A DNA stretch of 64,000 bases from Talinum fruticosum (GCA_021018815.1 JAITYX010000012.1:8233001-8297000), one strand, 5' to 3'; positions 46,390 through 59,777 are shown, numbered from the stretch's first letter. Numbers and translations: made by a program. Notes: a model not told the origin generated them from the letters alone.

Positions 46390-46763
46390 TGTGTTCTGGC
46401 TTGTGTGCACATTAATAATCTAATGCACAAAATCTCTCTCGACTGCAGAGGGTTTCTCTAGCTTATCCTGTAGGGCCTGTCCAATCTCGTGTGCTTCCTT
46501 CAAAGGAATTTCCTCAGGGAGTTCAATGTCAATGTATTCATTTCTAGGAAAATAGAAAATGGGTTTTGATCAATAATTGACGGAAATAAGATCTTATGAG
46601 ATGACATTTGCATCAGGCATTAGGTAAATGGAAGTTAATCTGCAGAAAAAGTACAGCAAATTACTGAATTGAAGCAGTATTGTAAAATTTTTATTGCTTT
46701 CCCAATGAATATCCCGAAGTCATACCTAAGTCATACCTAATGGTGTCAATACTTGGCCTTACC
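46390..46763 (-). pseudogene. Metal-tolerance protein (cation diffusion facilitator) C-terminal fragment
   Basis: Two reverse-strand exons are visible. The first (46763 to about 46725) follows a CAG acceptor and reads RPSIDTIRYD, as in the linker before the cytosolic domain of Mn-type CDF transporters. The second begins after TTTCCTAG at 46543 with [20 protein letters not shown], then [10 protein letters not shown] and VERDFVH. The family reads FVHLD here; loss of one T makes TAG at 46420-46422. CDF proteins move divalent metals out of the cytosol into compartments, using this C-terminal domain for dimer contact. The transmembrane part is absent, so this is a dead or captured fragment. The nearest plant group (MTP8-11 type) is inference. 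Confidence 0.65.
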
Positions 46764-49281
46764 CTGCAACAGAGCTGCAAATAATACATGTTTGGACAAC
46801 AAAGTAAAGAACTCCATAAGTTTAGGCAAGAATGATGTCAATACGCTATGTCTCAGTTTTGGATCGCATTATTTAACAGTTAGGTGCTTCCTATTTGCTT
46901 TCAAGTAGTACACAATGAATTGACCTCTCATGAAGGTCTGATGGAACCATTTCTCTATAATTGCACGCAAAAGTGGTGACAGTTCTATGCTTCCTAGTGC
47001 ATAAAAATCACGCATATAAAACATTTATAATAAAATCACATGCAGTGCAGTCGGCAAAGAAGAATCTAGCCACCATTGTCAATTCATCACTTATTGCTTT
47101 CAGTGACCAATTATTCTTGTCCTGCAATTATGATAGAAGATATAGACCTAGAAAACCTTGCTAAGGTAGTAATCACTCCCACCTACATTACTATAACCTC
47201 TAATTTTGGTGTCATAATCATGAAGGATATGCTTGGTTGCAGCTGTGAGGAGGAAGCCCTAGGTGCAAAGGTAGGCAATAGCTGCACCAAAAATTTTAGA
47301 AAGTCATTTATGATAAAACATTTGAAGCCAAAAGAGCCATAATAATGTCACTAAGAATGAAAATCATGATGTCACCCTTGGAAAATAAAATTCATCATAC
47401 CTATTAGAAACAACTTAAACTGATCTGCATGGTCATTTTTTAGATGTTGTTCTGATCATGGTTAGTTCAATTGAACATTCTTGTAACAACTAACAATAGA
47501 TCTTCAGGTTCATTCCAGCAACATGTTTAAAAAGTAAGTCATTATATGGTCATTTTTTCAGTCAATAGATAAATTAGTTAACAGAGACACCTGTAAGTTG
47601 CTCTCTCTTACTGTAGTAATTTCTGCAGATTATGTAAGGGAAGTCCATAAATTATTTACAAGTCCATAAATTATTTACAAGTCACCTGATAAAATTCCTC
47701 ATTCTGGAGCCACAGGTACAACCTCAGAGGTATTCTGACCATGGATCTCTTATATACTGGAGGCCTGTTAGACAATCAATCATTATTGATCTGCTAACTA
47801 TTATCCATATATTGTTAGCTTACTTCAGAGCCTAGCACATTAAGCAAAAAGCCATAATAATGTCACCATCACCAATCCTGAATTTAGTGAACCAGCCACC
47901 CCAAGGGGAGGTGGAAAGAGAAGAAATTATCTCCCAAATGAAACTAGTATGACCAATGACATTGTAACCTTTGCTTGAAGTTATTCCAAGTATCTTATTG
48001 TTCTCCTCTTTATACCATCATATGTGTCCTCTCTATGAAGTCATATGCAATCTGTGGTTTTTAAATCTTGGATCTAAAACCAGCCTATCGACAACTATGC
48101 AATATAGATATAAGGCTACTACATCTCGAACCCCTCCTCGCCCGGTCTCCGCCGCCGCCACATACCCCCAAAAAAGGCCTCACATAGGTGACATTTTTGG
48201 GGTATAGATTCCCTTAGATTAATTTAAAATTTTCAAATGTTTTAAAAACTTTGTGAGGTACTTGGCATTGCCATTAACATTTACTTTCCCTTTTCTTTTC
48301 CCTTCTCCTTCATTGAAAACATCAAATGCAACAACATAGCAATCAATAATAGAAGCATAAGTGCGAAAATGGATTAATGGAAAGAAACAACATAATCATA
48401 AAAGTAGAAGCCTAAGAAATCAGTGGTACTTTTTTATCGGACTTAGATCAACTTTTTCTATGAAGTCATGGTGTGGTATGTGTGGTATGTTTTGTACGAA
48501 GTGCTAGAGAGGAAGATGCATCTTGGGTTGTTGTGACGGTTGCCATATGGGGTTACTTTGACAATTTGATTTAATATTTTGATAGTTGGTTCTCATATGA
48601 TACATGAAAAATTTATATTTAAACCATAGTGAGGTGTTTTTTAATTTGTGTAGCTCTTTTCCTCGTAACCGGTTTTAGCATTTCTATTGCCTTAATTCTA
48701 ATATTTTTTAAGCATGAAAAACATAAAGCACAAGTGGCTTGTTGTCTTCTACATGACCCTTTGATTTCACGCTAATTAGAATTTCTTCTAAGCCTCGTTG
48801 TTTGTGTGCTTTAATTGTAAGGCGAGTTGCATTTCTTCCGCTAACATCTCCTCATAAAGATGATAGTGAGAGATTATGATGATACTTATGTTAGAAATTA
48901 TGTTTCAAATTAACAATAAAGTTCATTTAGGCACACCAAGTTAAACATTTGTATTGATTGATTCCAAATAATACAAAAATATTTAATTTTAAAATGTTTA
49001 TTTCTTAATTATGTATGTAGACAATTATATTTTTTAGATGTTGATATACTCGTTATAGTTTTTAATCTATTTTGTGCATATTATAGCTAATTTATACATG
49101 GAGAATAATACTTGCAATTACCATAAAACTTAATAACTAAAAATAGAACAATAAGCAAGCATTATATTATTATTTTTTAATTATTAAATGTTAACAAAAA
49201 TCATTATTTTTTTATAAAATAAAAAATAATCCTAACAATACTTATAATTGTGGAGGAAATAAACACTTCTTACATTTCTAG
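46764..49281. other. Mostly unassigned sequence with possible gene fragments
   Basis: On the reverse strand, 47686-47764 sits between CTAACAG and GTGACT splice-like sites and reads MVRIPLRLYLWLQNEEFYQ, which recalls the RIPVRLYV motif of autophagy protein ATG5. This is weak. Another reverse stretch near 47060-47115, after an ATTGCAG, reads NNWSLKAISDELTMV and is not recognised. AAGTCCATAAATTATTTAC is directly repeated at 47641-47679. The rest, 48200-49280, is AT-rich with no frame of interest. Confidence 0.3.
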
Positions 49282-49938
49282 TGTAGGCCAATATAAAATA
49301 ACCACACATAATGTCCGGTAAGAAATAATTATCCACATTTATAAGTGTGAGCAATAAATGTCTATCCGCATTACCTATAAATGTGGGGAATCCTACTCCT
49401 GTTTGTGGATTCGGATCACGATCGAAGTCCAATTGGCGTGATGGAAGCCATTTAACCACAAAAAACACTTTAGCACCGAAAAAATAAACCTCATTTGCTT
49501 TTGGCCGGTCCAAAACTCAATTTCTTTCTGGTCGGTCCAAGCTCGGGTCAACTCTCCAAAGTCAACACTTGGTCTGGTGCCGCGTACATAGCACTCGCTA
49601 AATTGAAAACGCCGCATTTCACCTTCGGCGTCCAGCCAAGACACGGAGCTAAACTCGTCTCGTACAACGTCGCGTTGGCCGGCGCCGCGTTTCATGGCAA
49701 ACATTGCAAAAACGCCGCACTTTGCTCCAATCGTCCAACCGAGACACAGCCGCGTTTCAGGGATTTTGCCCCCACACACTTTGTTTTGCTTTAGAGTTTA
49801 GCCGCAACGCTGAAGGAAGATGAGTCCGCACAATGTTGTTTCGGGCCGGCACCGCACATTCCGACGTTCCTGGATCCAGTCTAAGCTTCATTTGGTTCGA
49901 TTTTTGTGATTTTGTCAGTAGTCGCATTGGCTAAAACC

Positions 49939-51469
49939 TCGAAGGTTTGCTCTGGGAGATTCTCGAGTCACCCTAGAGGGGGTGAATAGGGTGATAGAAA
50001 ATTCTTTGCGAAAATACACTCTTTTTGACGTAAAAGAGGCAAAGACAGCTTTCGAGTCTAAGCACGGGGTCGAAAAGATTGGACTCGTAAAGCAATGAAT
50101 CGGAATAAACAAGTACAAGTAAGGCCGTCCGAGTCTAGAATGAACTCGTAAAGAGAACACAGAGATTTTACGTGGAAACCCTCCTGGGGTAGAAAACCAC
50201 GGCCCGTGTCAATCCGCACAAGAAGTCAAATCCACTATTTTGAGTCCACAAAATACCGTGAACCGATCGAACCCGAGTTGCTCCCTTGGACAACTCTATA
50301 CAAGTTTTCCTAGACTCGAAGTTACCTTATCCGATCTAGTACTTCCTAACCGAGATAACCCTTACAGATAGGGACAACTAAGTCGAGTTAACCTTTACAG
50401 ACTTAGTCAAGGGACCTTACAAAGAATGTAAGAAGAGTTTGTAATTAAGTACAAGACCTTACAACTCGAGAGTAAAGAATTACGGAATGGGAGTTGTAAG
50501 TAGAAGATCGGAAGTAAATACAATGACTTTTCTCAAGTATGTGTATTAACAATAGATTCGGCAATCTTCCAGTCTTGTGAAGTGGCTTCTATTTATAGAT
50601 AACCAAGCGCACCGAGAGTCCTCTCGTGACCGTTGATAAAGTATCCGTTGAAATATGGACGTTGGACAACGGTTTAACTCTCTTGGAAGTCCCAAAACTA
50701 CCGGTTGTGTCTTGAAAAATGAGGTGGAAACCACCGTTAGGCTTAGCGTTCCAGCTTTTCCGGATATGGAAGCAGACGACTTCGACACAATCTTCCGGGA
50801 CTAAAGCAGAGAAGGTGAAAAGCCATATCTCGCCGATGATTTGACGTTTCGACGCCGGCTACTTTTGTAGTTTGAAAAGATATCCTCGATTGAATAACCT
50901 ACAAAAGTAAAACACCTTCGGTTCTCAAAGTATAAAATACTTTGGTCCAAGGTTAGACACGGATAATAAAGTAATTATGATAATTACGCAATTGATTATC
51001 TCGAGTCGAAAAGAAATTGAATTTTCCGAGTCTAATGTCCATGATACTCGGAATTCCATATGACTTAGTCTTATGCGAAGAATCAAGTTCTATAACGAAT
51101 ATCGAGTGGGAAAAGCTTGATATAGACTAAGCATGAAATGACCTACGAATGCCGACTATGCAAACAATAGAATAGATAACCACAAGTCGATTTTGAGTGA
51201 GAAACGGCGGAATACTCGGTATATTCAAAATGCGATTAGTCCGAATGGGAGTGGACTCGGAATAAAGAACCAGTTTTCGAGTCGCTAAGTGAAAAGCGAT
51301 AAAAGAGATAAGTGAGGGCCGAAACACTTAGAGAAAATACTATTTTACTCAAGTAAGTTTCTAAGACACGAGAGAATGCCTTGGAATCAAAACTCTATAT
51401 GTATAGAATCGTTAGACTCGATTCCTTTTGCATGACTCGTAAGGATATTGAGCGATGTCTCGAGTCTTC
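49939..51469 (-). repeat. copia solo LTR (SIRE family) inside LTR C
   Basis: Forward-strand ends are TCGAAGGTTTGCTC and CGAGTCTTC. Flanking AAACC (49934-49938 and 51470-51474) is a perfect duplication. Length is 1531 bp. The reverse TATA box is at 50590-50597. Confidence 0.92.
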
Positions 51470-51502
51470 AAACCCTATGTCATTTGTGACCTAATCTTTT
51501 CC

Positions 51503-51510
51503 TATAAATA
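51503..51510 (+). promoter_or_regulatory. TATA box of LTR C
   Basis: TATAAATAGAGAGCTTATG, matching 20635 in the left arm of the palindrome. It now lies just after the copia solo LTR. Confidence 0.6.
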
Positions 51511-51849
51511 GAGAGCTTATGCTCTTATTTTGCATACAATTTTTCCTATGCGTGATGCTCGCTAAAACTTAATTATGAGCTACCGAATGCACCTTCTTGT
51601 ATTCCGATCTCTTGGTTTCTATTCAGACCTACTTTCCTTATACTCCCCACACTCGATCCTTAATCCTTCATCATTCATCAATATCAACCTACCCTCACAA
51701 AAGTTCACAAAAAGCTTCCTAAAGTCACGACGTTATGGTTTCAAATTCGGTTTGAGACCCAGATTAGTAGGTGGGAGAACTAAGGTCGCCAAATCCGCCT
51801 TCGACTATTACGGTTTATTTAAATTTTATTTATTTATTGCTTTCGATAT

Positions 51850-54469
51850 TGTAAGACCCCGAAATTTCGTGTGCTTGCTCGATAATGAATTAAGCTACTA
51901 AAAGTTAAGTGAAAGATTTGAAATTATTAAATTAAGTAAATTAGAATTTTTCCGAGTCGGAATTAGAAGTCAAGAATCGAAATCCGAGCTTGGGCCGACT
52001 TAATTGGGCTTATTGAAATAAGTTGGGCCCAAATTGTCAAAGTCCAAAGCAAAAAATCAAAAGAAAAAGAACGGAAAATGAAAAAGGGATTACTGGCATT
52101 TGAGGTGGCATTTGAGGAGGAGCTCGTCAAAGATTAAGTAAAGAAAGACATTGGGGTCCAATTGGAATTAGGCAGACAAGCCTATTATGTGGAATAAGGA
52201 AATTAGGAGAGAGAAACCAAACTGGGATGAAGAGGAACCTAGCAGAGAGATGAAAAGAAGCAGAAATAGAAACGGGGAAAGCGGGAGAGAGCGAGAGGGA
52301 GACCGAGAGGAAGAGGAAAGGGAACGAAAGAAGCAAAAGCAAGGAAAGGGAAAGAGGAAACAAAAATTGAAACCCAATTAGAACCCTTCCAAAACCGAAA
52401 TTCTTAGAACCTCTAAGAATCCAAGGTGAGTAATTCAAATTCATCCTCAAGAATTAAAATGAATTAGGTGGATTGAACATGAATTCGAAGTATGAAATTG
52501 GAAACCCCAGGTTTAATTGAAGAAATTAAAGGCTTAAATTCACTAAATTAGCAACTCACGAATTAAAGAACATGTTGTGATTATGTGATATCTAGTTCGA
52601 AATTGTGATGTTTAAGTATTATTGAGCATGATTATTAAGAATTGGATGAGATTAGCTTTAGCGGAATTAGGGAGAAAATCGGGAAGTTAAGTTCATGACT
52701 TATGTGCAGATTTTCAGTAATTATGCATGCTGTCCGAATTTCGTGAATTCGTGTGTAGCCCAAATTTCCCGAAAATTTTACTGCAGACTTCGTGGCAATT
52801 TATGGAAATTTCTTGTAAAATTTGGTATGCATTGGATGAGTAGATTGGGAGATATGCAATTTTAAGTGAAAATGTGCTCTTTTGAGCAAAATCGAACTAA
52901 ATGAGTACCTGAATTAAGAAATGAAATTTAAGAAGCTATATGGCTAGATTAAAAGATATATCGATTAAGGAAAGTTATAGAACCATAAACCACTTATGCG
53001 CGATATTAGGCGATCATGAAAACGATGAGTTCATTGATGGAAATCCTAATTGACATGTTTATGTGATCATGTGTTTATCCTGAATTACATCGATTATAAA
53101 TGACATAAGAATGCGTATGTGAAATGAATTGATTATACTTGAGTTGGAACTTGCTTATGTGAATTGCTTGTTTTGAAGAAGTTACGCATGAACGTGTTGA
53201 GCATGAATTATATGAATTAAGTATATCTTATGTATAAGTAATAAAAAGATATAAGAAAATAAAGAAAACATAAAGAACTAAAGAAGAAGGATTGTGTTAT
53301 TGATCTAAGACCCCACGAATTAAAGAACCCTCTAAAGCTATGGCCATAGAAGTGTCTCGTCAACTCGAAGCCACGAATTGAATTGCTTCCACGAATTATT
53401 GACAATATGCGTCCTTCGGAGTTGAGGCCGCCTCGAGGCCACGAATTGTTTTGCCTTGAGGCCACAAATTGTATGCCTCCAAGAACCGAGCCCACGAATT
53501 GTTTTGGCTCCAAGAACTGGGTCTTTAGAGCGGAGCATAAATCCTCTTTCTATTCGAAACTAAGAAGACTTGAGAACTATGATATGAAGAAACGAATGAT
53601 CGTGCATGATGGGCAAGAAAGAGAGAACCAATGATTTATGAAATGCACGATTGAACTCAAGAAGAAGAATGAAGAGAAGAATGAATCCCGATTTCATAAG
53701 AAATGAATACGATAAGAACTAAGATATGATTTTCATGATAAATGTTTTACATGATGAATGATTCTATGACTTACTTGCGTAGAAAGACGAACGAAGTACG
53801 TTTGATTGAATTCATGAATAATTGATGTCATTATGTTTCTCGCAAGTTGGTAAGTTTAGAATCTCGCATGTCTTAAGCATGTATGATCCGAATCGCATGT
53901 TATGAATGAATATTGAATTTATATGTGCTTGTTAATGAATTAATGTGCAAAGTGAAACTCGGGGTGGGTTTGGGTTATTCACTGGGCTAGTGGAGTTCAT
54001 GACCTCACCAACATTTCAGTACGAAGTTAAGACTCCCTGAAGTTGCTTTTGGCCTTTAGAAGAAGCGGACTAATGGATAGGACATCTCCGGACTTATTAT
54101 GTACTTTATGATTTTCATGTTTGTAAGGATCGGATGTATGTTTAACCGACTATGTATAATATGAAAGCCCTATGTGAATAATCCGAGCGTGTGGCTTGTT
54201 GAGTCCGTGTTGTGTTACTCCGAGCGTGTGGCTCGTTGAGTTTAAGATTGTGTTTCGTGCAAGGTTAAGGTTTTAAGCCTATGGGATTAGCCATGTTATC
54301 GAGGAAATTATCCCGAAATTTTCGAAAAACCTTTGAAAACCTAGAATCACGCTTCCACCAATCCAACAAAGGATTATTAACCCTAAGTTGAGACCTTAAG
54401 CGAGTCTTAGGGGTTCCTCTTGGGAACCCCGACATGTAATACTCCTAGGGTGGGTCTAGGGGTGTTACG
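51850..54469 (+). repeat. Tekay/Del-like gypsy solo LTR (copy 4)
   Basis: TGTAAGACCCCG at the left, GGTGTTACG at the right (last A changed to G). The target duplication GATAT is perfect (51845-51849 and 54470-54474). Length is 2620 bp. A purine-rich block at 52190-52380 is followed by CCAAGGTGAGTAATTC, a donor-like site. Internal near-repeats include CCACGAATTGTTTTG (53440-53505) and GAGCGTGTGGCTCGTTGAG (54185-54240). Confidence 0.92.
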
Positions 54470-56108
54470 GATATTGTGGACAAAGAATGTAATCGCTTTT
54501 CGTATCTCCCGCCCAATGTAATCTTTTAGTTTTCTTTTCGCTTTCATTCGGTTTTTTTTTGGTTTTCTTCATTGCTTTGATTTATCGCTTTTATATATGT
54601 TTTATTGCTTTCTTTAGCATGCCTTGGTTGATTCCAATTCCATACTTAATGTGTTGTATGCTTGCTTTAAATACATTACCTAAAATCACTATTCAAATTA
54701 GTAAGGGTCGTTTGTTGACTGGACGAAACGAAGGGTTTATCCATACGTTTCATACCTTCGCCCTCGAATCTAGATTCTTGGTTCTAGACCGATGGAGTCA
54801 TCTTTTCGAACCACTTTCAAGCTTAGTTTATCTAGACTAAGATTTGAAGAGTATTTCTTTATTTTTGTTAGTTTTTTATTACTAAAAGTGATCTGGCGAC
54901 TATTTTATTGTTTCATTTATTTTAATTAGCTTCTCGACATTTCTAACCGAAAAGAACAAAAAGAATTTTTATTTTCTAATAGCCAGTGCCATGGAATGAG
55001 ACTCGATCATCTCAATCACAGCCCGTGGCCGACACCGTTGACCATACAATGCTGGCTCTTGCCGACGCCGGACGAGTCATCGGGTAGGACTTTGGTTCAA
55101 GTCGGTGTTTTTACACGGGTTTAGCCCAAAAGCCCTACGACATAATTAAGTTAATTCTTATTTATTTTATTTTTAGTTGTGAAATAATATCTTGAGGCTT
55201 CTCAAAATAATTCCTGAATAAATGATTAATGAAACCGTCATTCACCTTTGCTTAATTTATTTTAAAATGAGATTATAATAGTCGAAAATCCTAATAAGAG
55301 ATACATCCGCATTTCAAAAATTATCATCTTTAAGAAACATTATTCACTACTATAGGAAGCACTTTGAACTACAATTGAAAACGACCTTTAACTAAGGTTA
55401 ACCGGCATCATGTATGTGACAGTCGTTGTATATAGCACCTTTTAACTACGGTTGAAAACCGTAGTAAAAGAGTACCTATGACGATAGTTCGGTTGAAGAA
55501 CTGTAGACAAAAGTTTCTCTATGACGACGGTTCTTCATCCGAATCGTCATCATAGGCCTTCTTGTGTAGTTCAAAAAATTATTGAAAGAGCACCTATGAC
55601 GATAGTTCATATGAAGAACTGTTGTCATAGAGAAGCATATAACTACGGTTCGAGATGAAGAACCATTGTCATGGGCATTCAACTGGACCTTTTACTACGC
55701 TTTTCCTGAAGAACCGTGATAATAGGTCTGATTTTTTAAAATAATTTTTCTCGTGTTTGCTTGTCATCCGTATAGTACAAATCATATACAACCTTACACA
55801 TTCAAAACCACAATCTAATACACTCTTCACCGGAATATATTCAAAATAACATATTCATCACATTTTGCATATGGTACAAGACAAGTGTAAAAATATATAT
55901 ACCTATGTACATATATACCTATGACTCTATGTCTATTAAAATCACAAACATGATCAATCAAATAATGAAGAACAATTGTAAATATATACTTATGTCTTTA
56001 TATGGTTATGTACAATCTCTGCCTAACCTTGGTTGAGCACTTCATCCTGTCTAGGGAGTAGGTTGGTTTTTTCCCAAAAATATTATAACCAATGTTGTAA
56101 AAGACATA

Positions 56109-56700
56109 TTAATCGAGCCAAGTGTAAGTGTTAATCAAGGTGAAAAAAAGAATATAATCAATTAACGAGTGCAAGTGCAAGTATACCTCTTTGGGACTAG
56201 AATTTAAATTGAGTTCGGTAACAATGTCTTTCATGTACTCGGAGAATGTAGAAGCCGTACTCCACGTTCCCTGGTTATTTATGGCATTATAATAATAAAA
56301 TACATTCCCAACATATATAGAATTAATTAGTACTTTATGTAGATAGAAAGTAATATAAAATGAAAACACAATTAGAGAAGACTCTAAACAAGAGAACCTC
56401 ACCTTGACGGGGACAATTAGTGGTTTTGATTTCGCTCGTCGGTCTTTCAAGCCTCCATCATAATAATAACGTTATAGAGAACTATTTTGCAATCGGAAAA
56501 ATAAAATTAAAATTAGACATACAATTAAACGAATACTAATTAACAAAATAACATAAAATGATTAAAGTATCAACTCACGACTAGACTACGTCATTGATAT
56601 CTTCCCTCATAGTATGTGATATTACCCTTTGGATATATGACAGCAAGCATCCAATGGTGGCTACACAACCACAAATAACACATTTAAATAAGTATGTATA
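56109..56700 (-). pseudogene. Ulp1-like (C48) protease domain of the CACTA element, catalytic Cys lost
   Basis: Three reverse-strand exon-like pieces: SHHWMLAVIYPKGNIT (56615-56665) with the catalytic His; LKDRRAKSKPLIVPVK then a GTGAG donor (56400-56465); and, after an AACCAG acceptor, NVEYGFYIL (about 56239-56265), followed after a frameshift by YMKDIVTEL. The family has Cys where the Tyr codon stands at 56257-56259 (VECGFY type). Ulp1-like proteases cut SUMO or similar tags, and such domains are common in plant CACTA elements. Active-site loss plus the frameshifts make this inactive. Confidence 0.7.
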
Positions 56701-57899
56701 ACACCATAAAAACATCAGTTAATTAGCTTATTTGTACACTTACCTCTCATTGAACGGCGCAAGTACTCGTGTTTTGTTATGCGCATTATGTTTCATGACT
56801 TCGAAAATATAGTTGACTTATTCTTCAATTTTCTACGCAACTCCTTCAACGGAATTAGGGCTGAAAAATTGAACGAATTCCTTTCCAATCTCGTGCGACC
56901 ATCTTACATATTAACCGTATGTAGTTAGAAATTAAAATTATTGGTAAAAAAGAACTTATTATGAATATATTAATTCACATAATGCTAAGCATAACAGCGG
57001 ATACGTCGATATCCTTCATCTGCAAAAATTCCAATATGTGGTCCATGAAGACATAGAAGATCATGTCCCCATTCTCCTCTTCAGAGTTGCCTAAAGACGT
57101 GACTTAGCGCACTACAAATCAACGGTTCCTCTGTTAGAGTCTTCACAAAACTTTTCGGAGTAGCACACCAATCGTGTGGGATTCCTCAATGGATATGAGA
57201 TGAGACTTCTTCGGACGATGAACGGGCGCCACCGAACCTTTACTTATGCCAACCGAGGGAAATGGAGTGCCCTTCATCCCACTCTCGGATCTATCCCCGA
57301 TATCCTATTCAATAATCAATACAAAAATGAGAAATATATATACGTGATATTAACAACAAGTAAATCTAATATTTTAGAAAATGAATTACCGTAGAGAGGA
57401 TGACCAAACTCTTGGGCCAACGAAGAAAACCGTTGATCGCGTACTTAATAGTGTGGATGTCCGATGCTCGAATTGGCAACTCACAGTTGCCCTTCACGTC
57501 CATGACCTCTTTCACTTTCACCCTCACCTCATCACTTGGAAGGGGTGTCCCATGAACGATAATATCCGACCTCTACAGGAAAACAACACCTAATCTCACA
57601 ACATGATCTAGGGTAGGTTGATGAGAAGTTAACTTGTACTTCGCCGGCTGCATAAGAATAAGTACAACAATTACAATCATGGGATAGCCTTTGACATAGA
57701 GCTTAAAGGATCTAAAAATCCTAAACATAAATGGACAGAGTTTCCCTTTAAAATTAAACATTTTCCCGGATAATGGCCCTCATCCGAAATAACAAAAACA
57801 TACTAAATAAGTAATTACTCAACGGCCACACGTTTGAGTGACGCAACAACCACACAATATATAGAATTCATTCAACAAGATTATACACAAATTAGTCAA

Positions 57900-59110
57900 A
57901 ATATAAACATACTATAAATAATTACTCAACGACCACATGCCGGAGTTCCACAACAACCATACAATGTACACAATTCATTCAACAAGTTTATACACCAATT
58001 AGTCATAATATAAACATGCATGTAAATATAATTAGATTGCAAAATATGAATTACCTCCACCATAAGTTCGAATTGATTGATGGGTGAGCTTGCGTTTGCG
58101 CTTCTTGGTGTTTGGGGTGATGAGAATGGACCCAAATTGCACATGGGTATGCCGAGTGCCAACATACCCATATTGGTGAGGTTTGCCATCTGTTCCTTTA
58201 CATATTCTATCCGGGAAACCATTTCGATCAATTGGGAGACTCCATTTGGGACCTTATTTGGGCCGTTTCGGCCTCCATATACGCTTGACTAGAAGTGATA
58301 GAGCACTTCTTTCTAGTCCCAAAGTCCTCAACTATTCCCACCTCCCAACGACGGCTCAAACACGACCGGGATACTCATCTCTTTGTAGGGCCAAGGCTAG
58401 CTTATCCCACATCTCGATTGTGTCAGCGGCATCTAAAGTCAATGTTTGTGACAAAGACTCTTGTAAGAAGAAAAAAAGAGTATCACTTGACATTTAATAA
58501 ACAAAGAAAACCGATAAGTTCTCAAAATAAATAAAGGAAATAGTAAAAAACCGATGAGTCACCGGGCGATATATTCTACATCGGTTGTAGTGAAGTTCAA
58601 TCTTTCTTCCTTCGACCCACAACTCGTTCCTCTCCATAACGAGCTGCGAAATATCTATGTTGGAACCTTCACCGGATGTGGTTTGAAGTTGTTCAAGCTT
58701 TTGCTTGTACAACTTCTCCACCAACTTCCTCGTATCCCCACGGGACATCACATGAGGATACTCATTGCTCTTAATCCTCTTCCGGTTGGCCTCACCTAGC
58801 GCATGCGCAACTAATTAAGACAACGAAAATATCAGTACATAAGACTTAAATCGGAAAAAAGATGCCAAATGATGATGATAAATTAGTATGAATTCGGAGA
58901 AGAGACATGTGATTCAAATGATCTCCAGTCCTCCTTGGTGATACAATTGAAGTCCTCCCGTGGTCTACCTTCTTGTTTTATCTGTTTTGTTTTGTAGACC
59001 AATATAGCGTCAATGCGAGATTTAAATTCTCTAAACTTTTCGCCGTCGACATGAAAGTCTTATGTTTCACCGAGGGATCTCAAATTCATTAACGTTCAAG
59101 TTGAACATTT
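57900..59110 (-). pseudogene. Transposase_24-like (Ptta/En/Spm) region of the CACTA element
   Basis: Read in reverse: FHVDGEKFREFKSRIDAIL and CITKEDWRSFESHV (58900-59060), then RGDTRKLVEKLYKQKLEQLQ (58680-58745), VMERNELWVEGRK, LTLDAADTIEMWDKLAL near 58400-58445, and further Pro/Ser-rich text to about 57930. The arrangement fits the plant transposase family PF03004, which usually precedes a Ulp1-like domain in such elements. Several introns or frame breaks are needed. Exact family membership is inferred. Confidence 0.5.
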
Positions 59111-59777
59111 TCTGAAACACAAGAACGATATGCATTAGTACCTATATACTAACCATTTACAATAAGTTGCAATACTAAGTTGAGATGTCGTGCATTTATC
59201 CAAATATCGTTCTAAAGGTTCTCCTTAATGGAATCAAGGACTTCGTTCCATTTTCTTTAATTGATGTTCATGTATGTACGGGGTTGCCTACTAACATAGC
59301 TCATAAAGTGTTCTTATTATGATCACCTACTGCAATTTCCGTGCCTACCGTAATCGGACCGTGTAAGGATGGTTGGATCATCTATACTCGGACCAACTTC
59401 TCCTTGTTCATCATAGTTCGCCCCCTCGATTTTTTTGTACATTTGGAAGAATCTATTTTATACTCGTAAGCAATTATACAAATCATGATCAATAAACACG
59501 CATAACAGCTTTTAGAGGGAAACACGAAGTTGGGTTGGACAGAGAACTAACACGGTATGACCATGTAGTCCGGCACGACCGTGCTGGCCGCCCGTAACCC
59601 CGTTCCTCAATTTTTGTCGTTTTCTTCAATTTCTTTGTGTGTTATGTTTTTCTCCTCTCATTGTCACTTATATTCCTATTTTGCTAGTTGGCTCCCATAA
59701 AAAATTCCTACTATGCTATAAAAGACATCTCACAATTTGGGGTAAGTGACTCAACTATAAAATTATACATACGAAAC

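Noticed and set aside
54895..54912. GTGATCTGGCGACTA as PBS of element C
   Set aside because: The better match with element B and the following leader homology place the PBS at 60772; this site lies inside the LTR.
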